From Perognathus longimembris pacificus (lineage: Eukaryota > Chordata > Mammalia > Rodentia > Heteromyidae): 64,000 nucleotides of DNA. The notes below the pieces were generated by a model, which saw only the letters and a list, made by a program, of their open reading frames with translations, was not told the origin of the DNA and did not search any database. The translations under genes and the position numbers were made by a program. The stretch is taken from assembly GCF_023159225.1 (NCBI RefSeq), contig NC_063176.1, positions 36,574,786 through 36,638,785 of the forward strand, in the 5' to 3' direction. Positions 35,488-47,615 of the stretch are shown here, one piece after another. Position 1 is the stretch's first letter. Each line of letters begins with the position of its first letter.

Positions 35488-36560
35488 CTTCATTTTTTGG
35501 ATCCACTCTATCTTGGGTCGTCTGGGCAGTTTCCATATCTTGGCTATTGTGAATAGTGCCTCAATGCACATGGATGTGTGGGTGTCTTTTTCATATCCTG
35601 GCTTGTGATGTTCTGGGTAGGTGGTATGGCTGGGTTGTAGTTTTTTGAGAAACTCCAGACTTCTGTCCAGAGTGGTTGCACTAGTTTACAGTCCCACCAA
35701 CAGTGCAACAAGGTACTTTTTCCCCCCACATCCTTGCCAACATTTGTTTTTTGAATTCACAAATTTGGCTTCTCTAACTTAGCTGAGATGGAATCTCAGC
35801 ATTGTTTTGTTTTGCATTTCCTTTATGGCCATGGAGGATGAGCATTTCCTCATGCGTTGTTTTTTTTTGCCACACTTACCTTTCTTGTCTTTAGCTCCCT
35901 TGCCTATTTAGTGGTTGATTTATTAGCTTTGTTGTTGTTCTTGTCTTTTTGCCAGTCCAGGGCCTTAGACTCATGGCCTCAGCACTGTCCCTTGCTTCTT
36001 TTCGCTCAGGGCTAGCACTCTACCACTTGAGCCACAGCGCCACTTCTGGCTTTTTCTATTTATGTGGTGGTGAGGAATCTAACCCAGGGCTTCATGTATA
36101 CAGGGCAAGCACTTTACCAATAGGCCATATTCCTAGCCTGATTTATTAGCTTTGGAGTATGTTTATTAGCTTCGTTTGCTGTCTTTCTGGTTTGGTAACT
36201 ATGTCCTTTGCTGTGCAGAAACTTTTTACTTTGATATAGTTCCACTTGTCAAGTCCCTCCTATCTGTCATATCCTGGGACTCTTTTCAAGCAGTTTCTGC
36301 CTGTGTTTATGAGTTCTAGTGTTCCTCCTACTCCCTCTTGCAGTAATTTCAAAGTTTTTAGTCTGACATTGAGGTCTTTGATCCACTTTGAGTTGATAGT
36401 GCATTGTGATAAAGAGATCCACTTCGTTTTCTGTGTATGGATGCGCAGATTTCCCAAAACCATTTGTTAGTGAGACTACGTTTTTTCATCTATGTATCTT
36501 TGACTCCAGTATCAAATTTCAAATAAGTGTAAGTACATGGTTTGATTTCTGGGCTTAATT
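35488..36560 (-). mobile_element. Old L1 ORF2 3' fragment with nested SINE
   Basis: Antisense ORF2 sequence aligning by eye with 49198-50130 of the intact L1, for example TTTTTTGGATCCA at the low end and ATCCACTTTGAGTTGAT at about 36380. Many stops and indels. A CT-rich tract (35420-35490) takes the place of the 3' UTR. An IDL-Geo copy interrupts it at 35932-36138. Confidence 0.9.
35932..36138 (-). mobile_element. IDL-Geo SINE nested in L1
   Basis: Antisense copy with perfect 16-bp duplication TGATTTATTAGCTTTG (35916-35931 and 36139-36154). Confidence 0.96.
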
Positions 36561-36832
36561 TGATGGGAAATAAGAGGTCTAGGTAATTTGCCTGTCTTTT
36601 GGGGGGCTTCAGCAAAAAAGAATGTGAGGAGGTGCAGTGTTTGTAAACTGCATATGAGCCCCAGTTGATGATTGGATACCCAGTTATAATCACTGCTCAC
36701 TGGGGAGGGGGTGAGCAGCTGATGTTGCTCCTCACAGGGAGGAAGTGTACAGGTCTGACCTCCACCTCAGAGAGGGAGGGTACACTAAGTTCTTCTGTTT
36801 CTGAGTAGCAGTCCAGTAGAGACTTTGCCGAT

Positions 36833-37800
36833 GATGATCATTTTTGTCCTAAACAGTAGCTCCAGTAGATAGTTGGCCTCCTGGGGACTCACTCCAACTG
36901 TAGTGTTAATGAACTCAGGGTAGTTGTCTACTTGTCAGTATTGTCAAGGCAGGCCCATGTGTGCAGGTGGCCCTATTCAATGGCAAGCACAATGGAGGCT
37001 TGGGGTGGGGGTGGGGCTTATTTTCCAGTAACCCAGGAGATTGTGTACATGATCATCCTGTGAGGCTGAAATAGGAGCCCCAGTAGATGGTTTGGCGAGG
37101 CGCTCCACTATGTGGAGACTCGGGGGAGTTGGCATTGATCAGAAATCCTGGAGGCTGTGTACAGATGATCATTCTGGGAGATCAAAACAGGGGCCCCAAT
37201 AGAGGTATTGCTGGATGTTTCATCCATTATGTAGGGACCTGTGAAGGTTGACTATTCACCACTGGAAATCCTGGAGAGTCTGTGCAAGTGATCATCCTGT
37301 GCAGCAAAAACGGGAGCCCCAATAGATTTTTTGCAGGGTACTCAGTCCACATGGGGACTCGGAGTGGATGCATGGGAGGGATTGGCTATTGATCACGTAG
37401 CTCAGAGGGTCTGTGCAGATGATTATCCTATTTAGCTGAAATAGGAGCCCCAATAGATGTTCTGCAAGGTGCTCCATCCATTATATGGGGACACAGGGTG
37501 GGGGATGGATATTTATCAGAAACTTTACAGAGTCTGTGCAGATGATCCTCCTGCCCCCATGAAACAGGATCCTCAATAGATGTTTTGCAAGGTGCTTCAC
37601 CCACTATATGTGCACCCAAGTGGGTTGTATATTTGTCCAAAAGCCCAAACGATCTGCACAGATGATCCTCCTGAGCAGCCAAAACAGAATCCCCAGTAAA
37701 CGTTTATCAGAAAGTTTGGAGACTGTGCAGATGATCCTCTGTGCAGCCCAAACAGGACAATGAATAGATGGGCCCTGGGGGCTCCACCCTGTAGACTTTG
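36833..37800. repeat. Degenerate tandem array, period about 120 bp
   Basis: Units are anchored on a GATGATC(A/C)TCCTG motif whose GATC or GATT starts at 37051, 37167, 37290, 37421, 37544, 37664 and 37733, with an outlying copy at 36837. Spacings are 116, 123, 131, 123, 120 and 69 (the last unit carries a deletion). Each unit then has a GGAGCCCCAATAGATGTT-like block, a GGTGCTCCATCCATTAT-like block, and ends TCTGTGCA. Flanking unit versions at about 36930-36990 and 37828-37885 share TCAGTRTTGTCAAG. Units are too diverged for a young satellite. No coding function is claimed; one minus-strand frame (37428-37682) spans two units. Confidence 0.85.
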
Positions 37801-38745
37801 GGAATATAGGATGGTTGTGTATTTCTCAGTGTTGTCAAGCCAGGAGAGTGTATAACGGTGGCTATCTTCCTTGGCAAAACAGCTGATTTTCTACACCCTT
37901 GGTCCTCCACAGTACCAGTCTGACTAAGCTTGTAGCGTTTGCGCACAGCCTGATCTAGTGTAACAAACTGTGGTCAGTGGAAGATCTTCTTTCTCCGTAA
38001 TGTGGGCACATTGGCTCATGTTGATAAGCTTTGAAGGCCTGCACACATTGTTATGCTCTGCAGTTCCATAAATATAGTACCAGTGGATGTTTTTTGGGTG
38101 ACTCTATTATCCCTCTACATTGCGGACATAGGTTGACAGAATAGATAGATAAATGTCAAACAGCAGGGGGGGTCTGCTCACATAGTCATCCTTCCTGAAA
38201 GCCACAGGGTACCCATGGGATATTTCCTCCTTCCTGGGGCCTGCAGCACTTCAGTACTTGTGATAAGTCACTGAAGATACTCTAGGCTGGGGAGCTTCAT
38301 GGACATCAGCGGGAGTTGCCCCTGTGCATGGCTGGCTGGTAGTAGCTTTGCCTTCTGCTCTTTGCCCGCTGTGCTCCACTGCCAAAGACAATGCTCTCTG
38401 CCCCTTGGGCTCCTCCTCCAGGTCCCAGGCCTGCCTTTGTTGTTCTTAGTATCAACACTCAAAAGCAATCCAAACTTTTCAAGAGAATATCCAATCATGA
38501 GCTGTAGTTTGTGCCTTGGATCTCACTCCTGGATCTGAGGCAATTGAATTTTCAGACAGTCATCCACCAGCCTATGTGTGAATCTCTAGCTGTGCAGCAA
38601 CCCCAAGCTGCTGTGGGTGGGGCTGAGGAAAATGGTGTCACAGGTGATTGGGGCTGAACCATGTGCTCCCTGGTAGTGTTCTGTTGGTCCCGTGTGTGTC
38701 AGAACATAGATATCTGAAGAAATTCTTGATTTGCAAGTCTTAGAG
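37801..38745. other. Sequence following the tandem array
   Basis: Further weak matches to the array unit (for example TGCACACATTGTTATGCTCTGC at about 38040 and TCATCCTTCCTGAAAGCC at 38180) suggest the array once extended to about 38.2 kb. Nothing recognised beyond that. Confidence 0.35.
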
Positions 38746-38750
38746 GTTAC

Positions 38751-39079
38751 TATAAGGGTTGCTAAAAGAGACCCCCACACTGTTCAGGCAGAAGAGAGTT
38801 TATTAGGTGAATCCAAACCACCAGTCAGGACAAGATGGAGGCGTGCAGAGAGAACTTAGAGTGGTAAGGAGAAAGATGATTAGATAGGGGAGGGTGAGGA
38901 GGTGTGGCTGCAGTAGATGAGGAGATGACCTCAGAGTCTGAGGGACCTCCCACTGCCCCCAGGTGTTCCAGTTGCCTGAGATACAGGAGCTGGGTGGGGA
39001 GTCCTAGGGAAGGGCCTCATGCAGTCATGCATGCCCACAGAGCAAAGGGATGGGACATTTTTCCTAGCAGGACCTGACA
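38751..39079 (-). repeat. 3' LTR of the ERV
   Basis: In element orientation it begins TGTCAGGTCCTGC and includes AATAAACTCTCTTCTGCC. Upstream, at about 39080-39095, the purine-rich AAAAGGATGGAA is a plausible polypurine tract. The terminal CA has decayed. Confidence 0.82.
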
Positions 39080-40044
39080 TTCCATCCTTTTGATAGTTGT
39101 AAAGGGGCACTGACTCTCCCTGGCTACTTGACACTGACAAGGGGCATTGATAGTATGGATAGAAGGCCAAGATGTCTCTGATCTGGGAGAAGGCAGCAGT
39201 AACAGCTCTTTGATGGAGAGCAACTGTTTATGTCTTTGGATGCAGTCTGAAAGATGTCTCTGGGGCAGGAGCTGAACAATAAGAAAAGCAAAATGTAATT
39301 AGAGCATACACAAATGGCAGAAGGAAGGGCAGCTATCCATTCAGTATGTAAAAGAAAGAAATTGAATGACTTGGCTAGTTCATTTTTCCTGCATTGTAAG
39401 TGGTTCTGGAGTTGGTGGATCATGTCACTGACTACTTCTGACTGGTTAATATCTTCTGACTGGGTAGGGGAGAGCGCAGTAGACTGGTTAAGAATAAGCA
39501 GTCAGAAGCTGGGGCTGGATTGGAGTGGTTAAGGGCCCAGTGGGAGGCCTTGATCTTTTCTCGTAATTAGAGTATAGATGTCTGGACTATAGAGTGTGGA
39601 TGGGACTCAGTATAAATAAAAATATCAGGTAATACAAGTTCCTGCCCATTTAGAAGAAAGGTATGAACATTGGCTAGGCATGCTTATTAACTATTTTCTT
39701 TTGACCTCCTGGCTCTGGTTCATTTTGAAAGGGCAAACACAAAGTAGCTATATTTAGGATCTGACCCCATCCCCTCTTCTCTGTGTAGTTCTTTCAGACT
39801 GCCTCTGGGTGATTCCTCATCACCGGGACAAGCTTTGTCCCAGGGTGTCTGCATCTTACTGGGATAGCATCCCATTTGCTCATTGCTGGGATGGCACGTC
39901 CCACATTGGGGACAAGGGGGCAAGGGCAGATCAAATGAACATTGAAGCCGAGTCCCTTTTTATTTCCAATTGAAGCAACAAGGGGATCAAGAGAAATCGT
40001 TTTTAAGCAGGGCTTACCTTGAATTTATTAAGAATAAAAGTTAA

Positions 40045-40236
40045 GGGGCTGGGGATATAGCCTAGTGGCAAGAGTGCCTGCCTCGGATACACGAGGCCCT
40101 AGGTTCGATTCCCCAGCACCACATATGCAGAAAACGGCCAGAAGCGGCGCTGTGGCTCAAGTGGCAGAGTGCTAGCCTTGAGCGGGAAGAAGCCAGGGAC
40201 AGTGCTCAGGCCCTGAGACCAAGGCCCAGGACTGGC

Positions 40237-40269
<33 letters not shown>
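40045..40269 (+). mobile_element. Young-subfamily IDL-Geo SINE inside the ERV
   Basis: Sense copy with GAGCGGGAAGAAG, CpGs kept and a pure tail of about 31 A. Perfect duplication AGAATAAAAGTTAA (40031-40044 and 40270-40283). Confidence 0.97.
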
Positions 40270-40272
<3 letters not shown>

Positions 40273-40660
40273 ATAAAAGTTAAATCAGACAGAGTGCTAG
40301 GAGTCATCTGTCCCTCTGTGAGTCTGATTGTAAATGATGCAGAGGACCAAATCTGTAATAACAAAACTCAGTAGTGGTCATGGTGAGAGTTTTGAGACAA
40401 CCACTGGTTAAACAATCTTGTTAATTTTTAACTGAATATAGCACTTCAGCATATTGATTATCATTGAAACCCTTGTCAGCTCTGTAGCCAAGAGAGTTTA
40501 CATACTTGGGCAAACAGATATTAGCAAAAAATAGCATTCAAGTTAAAAGGTGTTTATTTGAAGGACCCTTGACACAAGCGAACTTTGGTTTAATTATGTA
40601 AAACTCGACAAGCTTAATATTACACAAGCAATTAGTGTAATAACCCTTAGACACATTTGT

Positions 40661-40859
40661 TTTGTTATTTGCCACTCCTGGGGCTTGAACTAAGGGCTTG
40701 AGCACTGTCCTTGGCTTCTTTTTTCTCAACGCTAGCACTCTATCACTTGAGCCACAGTGCCACGTCCGGCTTTTTCTATATATGTGGTGCTGAGGAATCG
40801 AATCCAGGGCTTCATGTATATGAGGCGAGCACTTTACCACTAGGCCATAGTCCCAGCCC
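40661..40859 (-). mobile_element. IDL-Geo SINE inside the ERV
   Basis: Antisense copy; 19-bp duplication AACCCTTAGACACATTTGT at 40642-40660, and 40860-40878 with one mismatch. Confidence 0.96.
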
Positions 40860-42175
40860 AACCCTTAAACACATTTGTAAGGACCCAAATCTGGTAAGTG
40901 TCTTTGCGGTTTGAGTTTCAAATTACCCATTTTTTTTTTTTTTTTTGGCCTGTGGAGTTGGTTAAGTTGTTATAATTGAAACCAAAAAGCAAATAATTTC
41001 AAGAAATATCAGTACCAAACAAATCAGTATTAACGACAGAAGTACTTTAGTTCAGTAGAGAAGACTTTTTCTCACATCATGGTGACTGTTCTTATGCAAT
41101 CAAATGAGGTTGTTTTCAATATGTTCACATGCACACATTTGTGCACAAAAGTTTTAGGGCATGCTTAGGTTTCAAAAATGAATATAGACCATAAGTTTTC
41201 CGAATTTCAGTGGCAAAAGATACTTTTGCCCATATCACTACAGAACCACGTGGTCAATGCTAGAAAATAGGAAACGCCAAACAAAATTCAAGACAAAACT
41301 CAAGACACAAAACTTTTGCCAACAAACAAACGGAATCTCTTTCTACACAAGACTTGGAGATGACAAAAGGTAGGGGTGGGGAGAGGGGCACAGAGAAGAG
41401 CAGTCAGCTCAGCGTTACTCTCTCATCTTCTTCAGGAATGCAAGACAGCTTTACCTTGGTAGGTCTGAGAGAAGAGATGTACCTTGGAGTCATTGTCATG
41501 GGGTTAACAGAAGGACAAGAACAGAGAGCAAAGAAAGCCTGGACATATAGACCCAAAGGCCACTTAGTTTTGCATCGGCAGAAATTGTCCAAATCTCTGA
41601 GTATTATACTTGAAAGTCCCATTTTGGTGCCATTGAGACCGGTTGTTTAGCCTGTATAGTGGCTAGACTCGATTGCAATCAACAATAAGGTGTTTTGGCT
41701 TTATGGTGTCCTCGAGTAAAAGATATCTAGAGAGTGTAAAAGACATTCCAAAGGGATATCCCAGATTGGGAGACACTGAGGAGACCCCATTGGAGTAAGA
41801 AACATGAGGAGAGTGTCTGGTGAGGACTTGGGGAGGCGGGTGGAGTTCATGAGGACATCAAGGGATGGGGTCCATGAGGACATAGGGGGGAGGGTCCATG
41901 AGGATGTGTAGAGGAGGGATCTGTAAGGACATAGAGTCATATTCTCCATTCAGGTGTCCCTGAAATGAGAACTGGCTGGCCAAAAGGTGTAGGGGATCCC
42001 ACTGGTGTGGTACCATGTCAAAAAAGACAGACGGCCCATAGAAGTCACTCACCAGACTTAGAGAGGAGACAGTGTTGTGGATGCGTAGTCAGCAATGTTT
42101 CTTGTGAAAGCGAGAAGGATGAGGTGGGGTTCCTTTGGCAGCCAGGAGGCAGAAGGGGATCCAGTACACTACCCC

Positions 42176-42193
42176 TCCCAGGTTTTGGCACCA
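42176..42193 (-). promoter_or_regulatory. Retroviral primer binding site, tRNA-Phe-like
   Basis: In element orientation it reads TGGTGCCAAAACCTGGGA, two bases after the 5' LTR end. It differs at two of 18 positions from the complement of the tRNA-Phe 3' end as I remember it. Its position and TGG start support the call. A splice-donor-like TCTGGTGAGTG lies about 130 bp downstream. Confidence 0.75.
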
Positions 42194-42195
42194 AG

Positions 42196-42514
42196 TGTAA
42201 CAGTTGCTGAAAGGAGACCCCCATGTGGTTCAGGCAGAAGAGAGCTTATTAGGACAAACAAAACTGCAAGCCTTCACAACATGGAGGCGTGTAGAGAGAG
42301 AATTTATGGTGGGGAGAGAGATGGGTGAGGAGGAGGTATGGCCACAGCAGATGATAAGGTGACCTCAGAGCCTGGGAGGCCTCCCACTGCCCTCAAGTGG
42401 GCCTGTCTCCTGAGTTATAGGTGGCGGGCAGGAACTTCTCAGGAAGGGCCTTGTACAGTCGTGCATGGAGAGAGAGCAAAAGGAAGGGGCCATTTCTCCC
42501 AGGCTTACCTAACA
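42196..42514 (-). repeat. 5' LTR of the ERV
   Basis: About 319 bp, starting TGTTAGGTAAGCC and ending CAACTGTTACA in element orientation. It is homologous to the 3' LTR over its whole length. The polyadenylation signal here is mutated to AATAAG. Confidence 0.85.
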
Positions 42515-42519
42515 GTTAT

Positions 42520-43365
42520 GAGGTTGTGGCTATCAGAAGGGTCCAGAATATCTACAGGGTGGTCTGTCTTTGGGCAGTTGGTATTCTTGTGTGCTTACCA
42601 TGTTCTAAGTACTGGAAGTTGAAAGTTCTTAGTGTTTTAGTCCATTTCAATCCCAAGTAGAGAGGCCCTGAGGAGCAGGAGAGAATATTTACAGGTGTGT
42701 TTGTGTTGGCTCTGTCACGGCTCTTCCAAGCTGACATCATAACTTAAGGAAAGGAAAGTGTCATTTTGGCTCACAGAATGGCAGCCAGGTAGTAGAGAGC
42801 TAAAATAAAATGCCTGTGCTCATGGCAAATATTTCTCAATCTTACACTAGTAAGTTTAAGGCTCTGAGATCAAATCCTATCACTGTCAAAAATGCATGTA
42901 TTTTATTATTCAATATATATTGTATTTTAATACATGTATTTACCTCATAAAATAGGATAGTTATACTATGTGATACCTGTAATGTATTTTAGTGTGTTTC
43001 CATGGAATTGCCATTCTGTGCGGTCAGTAGAGGAGAGGGCAGCACTGATGTGAGAACTTTCCCTTCCTCCCTGACTTCTTCCTTTTTGCTTTTTTGATTC
43101 TGGACTTTGAGACTTTTAATTTTTTTTTTTGTTTTATTTCATTGACTTTTTGGAGGTCAGTTGAAGTACAAAAAGCTAATACCCTGTTGTGTTTATATAC
43201 CTTGTTATGTTTATAACTGGGTGAGCTAATCTCCATTTTTATCTTGTTTAATTTCCTTCCTGGGAGGCCTGGTTCTCTCCTTCCACCTGCTGGTAGCTAG
43301 CAGGACAAGGCTCTCATGGGAGTTTGCACCTCAAAAGCTCCCACACCCAAGGATTTCCACAGCTG
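42520..43365. other. Unassigned sequence
   Basis: AT-rich with no recognised element. A poly(T) tract lies at about 43118. Confidence 0.35.
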
Positions 43366-43530
43366 ACTCAGGGCCAACCTCTCATCCTCATCTCCTTCCT
43401 CCTTTCCCTCCCTCTCTCCTCCTCCCCCATTCTTCTCCATCTCTTCCTCTCCTTCCCCCTCTCCCCATAGCCACCTCCTCCTACCCTTCTTCCTCTCCTC
43501 CCACTCTTCCTTCCCATTTTCATTTAATAG
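43366..43530. repeat. CCT-rich low-complexity tract
   Basis: Imperfect TCC/CCT repeats. The lysine/glutamate/glycine-rich minus-strand frame over it is a composition artefact. Confidence 0.85.
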
Positions 43531-43789
43531 CAGTAGCCTCCTCCACACATCTGTGGGTTCATCTATCAAAGTTTCAGTTACCTGAACTCAACTATAATCT
43601 GAAAATATCCTTTGGAAAGTTCCCCAGACACAGTTCCAATCTTTTACACTGTATGCTATTCCAAGTAGCATAGGGAAATCTCAGTGGCCATTTCTTACCA
43701 GGGTGAAATCACTGCCCCAGTACCCAATGTTTGTGTGTAAACAACCTTTTGCTTGATAATGACCCCACAGTGCAATTCAGATACGCGAA

Positions 43790-43952
43790 AGACAGTGCTT
43801 CCACTTGAGTCACACTGTCAGCTCTTTTTACTTTAGCTATTTTTCCGGTGGGGATGTCAGGCTTTTGCATGGAGCCAGCCTCCAACTGTGGTTCTCCCAG
43901 TCTGTCTCCTGAGTAGATGGGATTATAGAGATGAGCCACTGAGTCCAGATCT
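43790..43952 (-). mobile_element. Old B1/Geo SINE fragment
   Basis: Antisense: CACTTGAGTCACACTGTCAGC, then TCTCCTGAGTAGATGGGATTA and GATGAGCCACTGAG. Confidence 0.65.
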
Positions 43953-43961
43953 AAACAACAA

Positions 43962-44593
43962 TTTTTTTTCAAAAATTTAATTTATTTATTAATTGAACAC
44001 AAATTTTTTGACAAGGTGTTGTACTAAAAGGGTACAGTTACCTAGTAGGGCAGTGTGTACATTTCTTGTGATATCTTACGCCCTGTTTTTCTTTCCCTTC
44101 TCTAGGTCAGGTAGACATATATACAATATACAATGTATCAAGAACATATACAGTATCCACGTGGCCACGCCCAAGAAAATTCGCCTAGGGCTTTAAATGT
44201 AATGTCGATATTAGACAATATGTCGACAGTAGTCTTATATGAACGTACATACATAGCTTTTGAGCTATTTTATTCCACTGAGAGGTCGATTTTTGACCTT
44301 TATATGTTGAGTAGTTGTTTGGTTTTAGTTACATACTGTTGGGTCGCTGCCCCAATCCTGTGGGAAATACCATTTGACAAGCAGTTTTTGGTTTCACAGA
44401 CCTGGTCTCTACTGTCTCTCTGTCTCCCTTTCTTAACAGTCATATATCAGGGAGATCATGCCCCTTTGTTTTCTGTGTTCTAGGCTTGTCTCGCTCAACA
44501 TTATTTGTTCAAGTTCTGACCATTTCCCTGCGAATAACAATATTTCACCATTCCTAATCGCTATGTAGTATTCCATTGTGTATAGGTACCATA
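43962..44593 (-). mobile_element. 5'-truncated L1 with long 3' UTR
   Basis: Antisense 3' UTR plus the last part of ORF2, closely related to 48820-49200 of the intact L1. It contains about 235 extra bases (roughly 44157-44391) that the intact L1 lacks. CTAAACAA precedes and follows the element (43951 and 44594), a probable short target duplication. The tail is AATTTAATTTATTTATT-like on the plus strand. Confidence 0.88.
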
Positions 44594-44765
44594 CTAAACA
44601 ATTTTAAAGTCAGATTCATGCTTTATTAGATGTATTTTTCATTTAGTCTTTACAGCAATGCAAGAACCCACTGTGTGCATGGACACTGAGGAACAGTTAA
44701 GATCATATATCTGAAATGACTCCTTGGAAATATAAACTCAAGTTTATCTGAATCTAAAAGTTCAC

Positions 44766-44826
44766 ACTGCCTTATGTATGAAACTGTAACCCTTCTGTAC
44801 CTCACTTTGACCAAAAAAAAAAAAAA
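44766..44826 (+). mobile_element. Short L1 3' terminus
   Basis: CTGCCTTATGTATGAAACTG, then CCCTTCTGTAC and an A run: the terminal block of older L1 3' UTRs. Confidence 0.55.
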
Positions 44827-44893
44827 AGTTCAGCTCAAAGCTACTGTGTGGCATTGCCTGTCCACAAGAAAATGGCCTTCAAGATAGAACTCA

Positions 44894-45136
44894 TGCCAGG
44901 CAATGGTGGCTGACACCTATAATCCTGGCTACTCAGAAGGCTGTCATTTGAGGATGGCAGTTTAAAGCCAGCCTGGGCAGGAAAGTCAGTGAGACTCTTA
45001 TCTCCAGTTCACCAGAAAACTGAAAGTGGCGCTGTGGCCCAAATGATAGAGCGCTAGTCTTGAGCTGAAAAGCTGAGGGACAGCACCCAATCCCAGAGTT
45101 CAAGCCCCACAACTGATCCCCCCTCCCCAAAAAAGA
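44894..45136 (+). mobile_element. B1/Geo composite SINE
   Basis: Well-preserved sense copy: GCCAGGCAATGGTGGCTGAC, CCAGCCTGGGCAGGAAAGTC, then Geo half GTGGCGCTGTGGCCCAAATG and B box AGTTCAAGCCCC. A C-run interrupts the tail. Confidence 0.93.
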
Positions 45137-45339
45137 GAGCACTCAGCTGCAAGATGAGCTTTCCATCAAGTTCATGTCATGCAAAGCTTAGTATGCTCTG
45201 TAAAGTTAGTTTAATTGACAAGATACTGGTGTGTGGAGAATAGAATAAATAAAAACCCAGGGCATATAAAGTTTGATAGAATTCATATTTGCCATTTAAA
45301 GAATGTCTTTTGGGACAGGAGCCAAAAGAATGGAAGAGT

Positions 45340-45442
45340 GAGGAAAGGGGTGACATTTTCCAGAAAGAAATGTACTCTTTACTTGACTGATGTAACTGTA
45401 ACCCCTCTGTATATTTCTTTTATAATAAAAATGAAAATTATC
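45340..45442 (+). mobile_element. Old L1 3' end
   Basis: GAAATGTACTCTTTACTTGAC, AACTGTAACCCCTCTGTATA and ATAATAAAAATGAAAA form the end of an older L1 3' UTR. Confidence 0.65.
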
Positions 45443-45500
45443 TAAAGCACCCTCTTTGGTTTCTTTTCTTTCTTTCTTTTTTTTTTTTTACACTTCTTCT

Positions 45501-45704
45501 TTTTTTTTTTTTGGCCAGTCCTGGGCCTTGGACTCAGGGCCTGAGCACTGTCCCTGGCTTCTTCCCGCTCAAGGCTAGCACTCTGCCACTTGAGCCACAG
45601 CGCCGCTCCTGGTAACTTTCTGTATATGTGGTGCTGAGGAATCGAACCCAGGGCCTCGTGTATCTGAGGCAGGCACTCTTGCCACTAGGCCATATCCCCA
45701 GCCC
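45501..45704 (-). mobile_element. Young-subfamily IDL-Geo SINE
   Basis: Antisense, CTTCCCGCTC-type. Duplication TACACTTCTT on both sides (about 45489 and 45705). A small change (CTCCTGGTAACTTTC) marks the linker. Confidence 0.95.
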
Positions 45705-46111
45705 TACACTTCTTTTCTGAGATGGGCTGTCACTAGTCTATAGGTGTGCACCACCTTGCTGGGCACCACCTTGCTGGGCAACTCTTGCTTTTCTTGTCAT
45801 TCCTGTCATTGAAGTCTAAGCATGAGGGAAGGAAGCAGGATTTGAGGAGATGTCCTCTTTTTGTGGTAACCTGCTCCCTAAATGCCAGCATTCCAGTTTC
45901 TCCAAGTTCCTGACCCTGTTCATTGTAGTTGCAGGTGGGGGGTGGGAAGTAGCACATGCAGTGATCTCAACCAGGGCTGCTAGAGAAGGAAGAGCTGGAG
46001 GCAGACACAAGGCCTGGGAACCAGGACTCAGCAGAAAGGAAGACCAGGCCCACAAGCAGAAGAGCCACAGCCAGGGGCAGCCAGGGGCCCACAGGGAGGC
46101 AGAAGGCTACA

Positions 46112-46477
<366 letters not shown>

Positions 46478-46555
46478 TCAACCAGGGCTCTCCCCAAGTA
46501 GCAAACACTGGGGCATTATCCCATTAGACTTTTACCACTTTCATGGTACAGAAGA

Positions 46556-46660
46556 GGAAGTGGAGCTATGGGTCAAAGTGGTAGAGTGTTAGCCTTGAGC
46601 AAAAGAGCTCAGGAACAGTACCCAGTCCCTAAGTCAAGCCTCACAAAGGTGGGGGGGATG
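46556..46660 (+). mobile_element. Solitary Geo monomer
   Basis: Right half only (GTGGTAGAGTGTTAGCCTTGAG), with a G-rich end and a following GGAA/GAAA-rich tract (46660-46725). Confidence 0.75.
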
Positions 46661-46725
46661 GTGGGTGTGAGGAAGGAAGAAAGGAAAGAAAGAAGAAGGA
46701 AAAAAAGAGAAAGAAAGATAGAGGG

Positions 46726-47615
<890 letters not shown>

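Larger units (their letters stand above)
38746..42519 (-). mobile_element. Degenerate two-LTR endogenous retrovirus
   Basis: A complete proviral layout on the minus strand: 5' LTR 42196-42514, primer binding site 42176-42193, about 3.1 kb internal region, 3' LTR 38751-39079. The host flanks GTTAC (38746-38750) and GTTAT (42515-42519) form a likely 5-bp target duplication. The LTRs are clearly diverged from each other and no intact gag, pol or env frame exists, so the insertion is old. Two IDL-Geo SINEs (40045 and 40661) inserted later. The internal region is shorter than a full provirus, so it may be a non-autonomous or deleted element. Class is uncertain. Confidence 0.85.

Noticed and set aside
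37428..37682. 84-codon minus-strand frame across the tandem array considered as a repeat protein gene
   Set aside because: It covers only two units; adjacent units carry stops and length changes that break the frame.
36833..37800. CRISPR-like regular spacing
   Set aside because: Units are diverged throughout with no identical short repeats and unique spacers, and the DNA is vertebrate.
39124..39423. Minus-strand frame with a hydrophobic stretch inside the ERV, considered as an envelope remnant
   Set aside because: No CX6CC, immunosuppressive-type or cleavage motif was seen; the hydrophobic run alone is not evidence.
41858..42052. PPPY motif in a minus-strand frame near the ERV primer site, considered as a gag late domain
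   Set aside because: It lies in a simple repeat of GACCCT/CATGA-like units without other gag features.
43297..43569. 90-codon glycine/glutamate/arginine-rich minus-strand frame
   Set aside because: Produced by the CCT-rich low-complexity tract.
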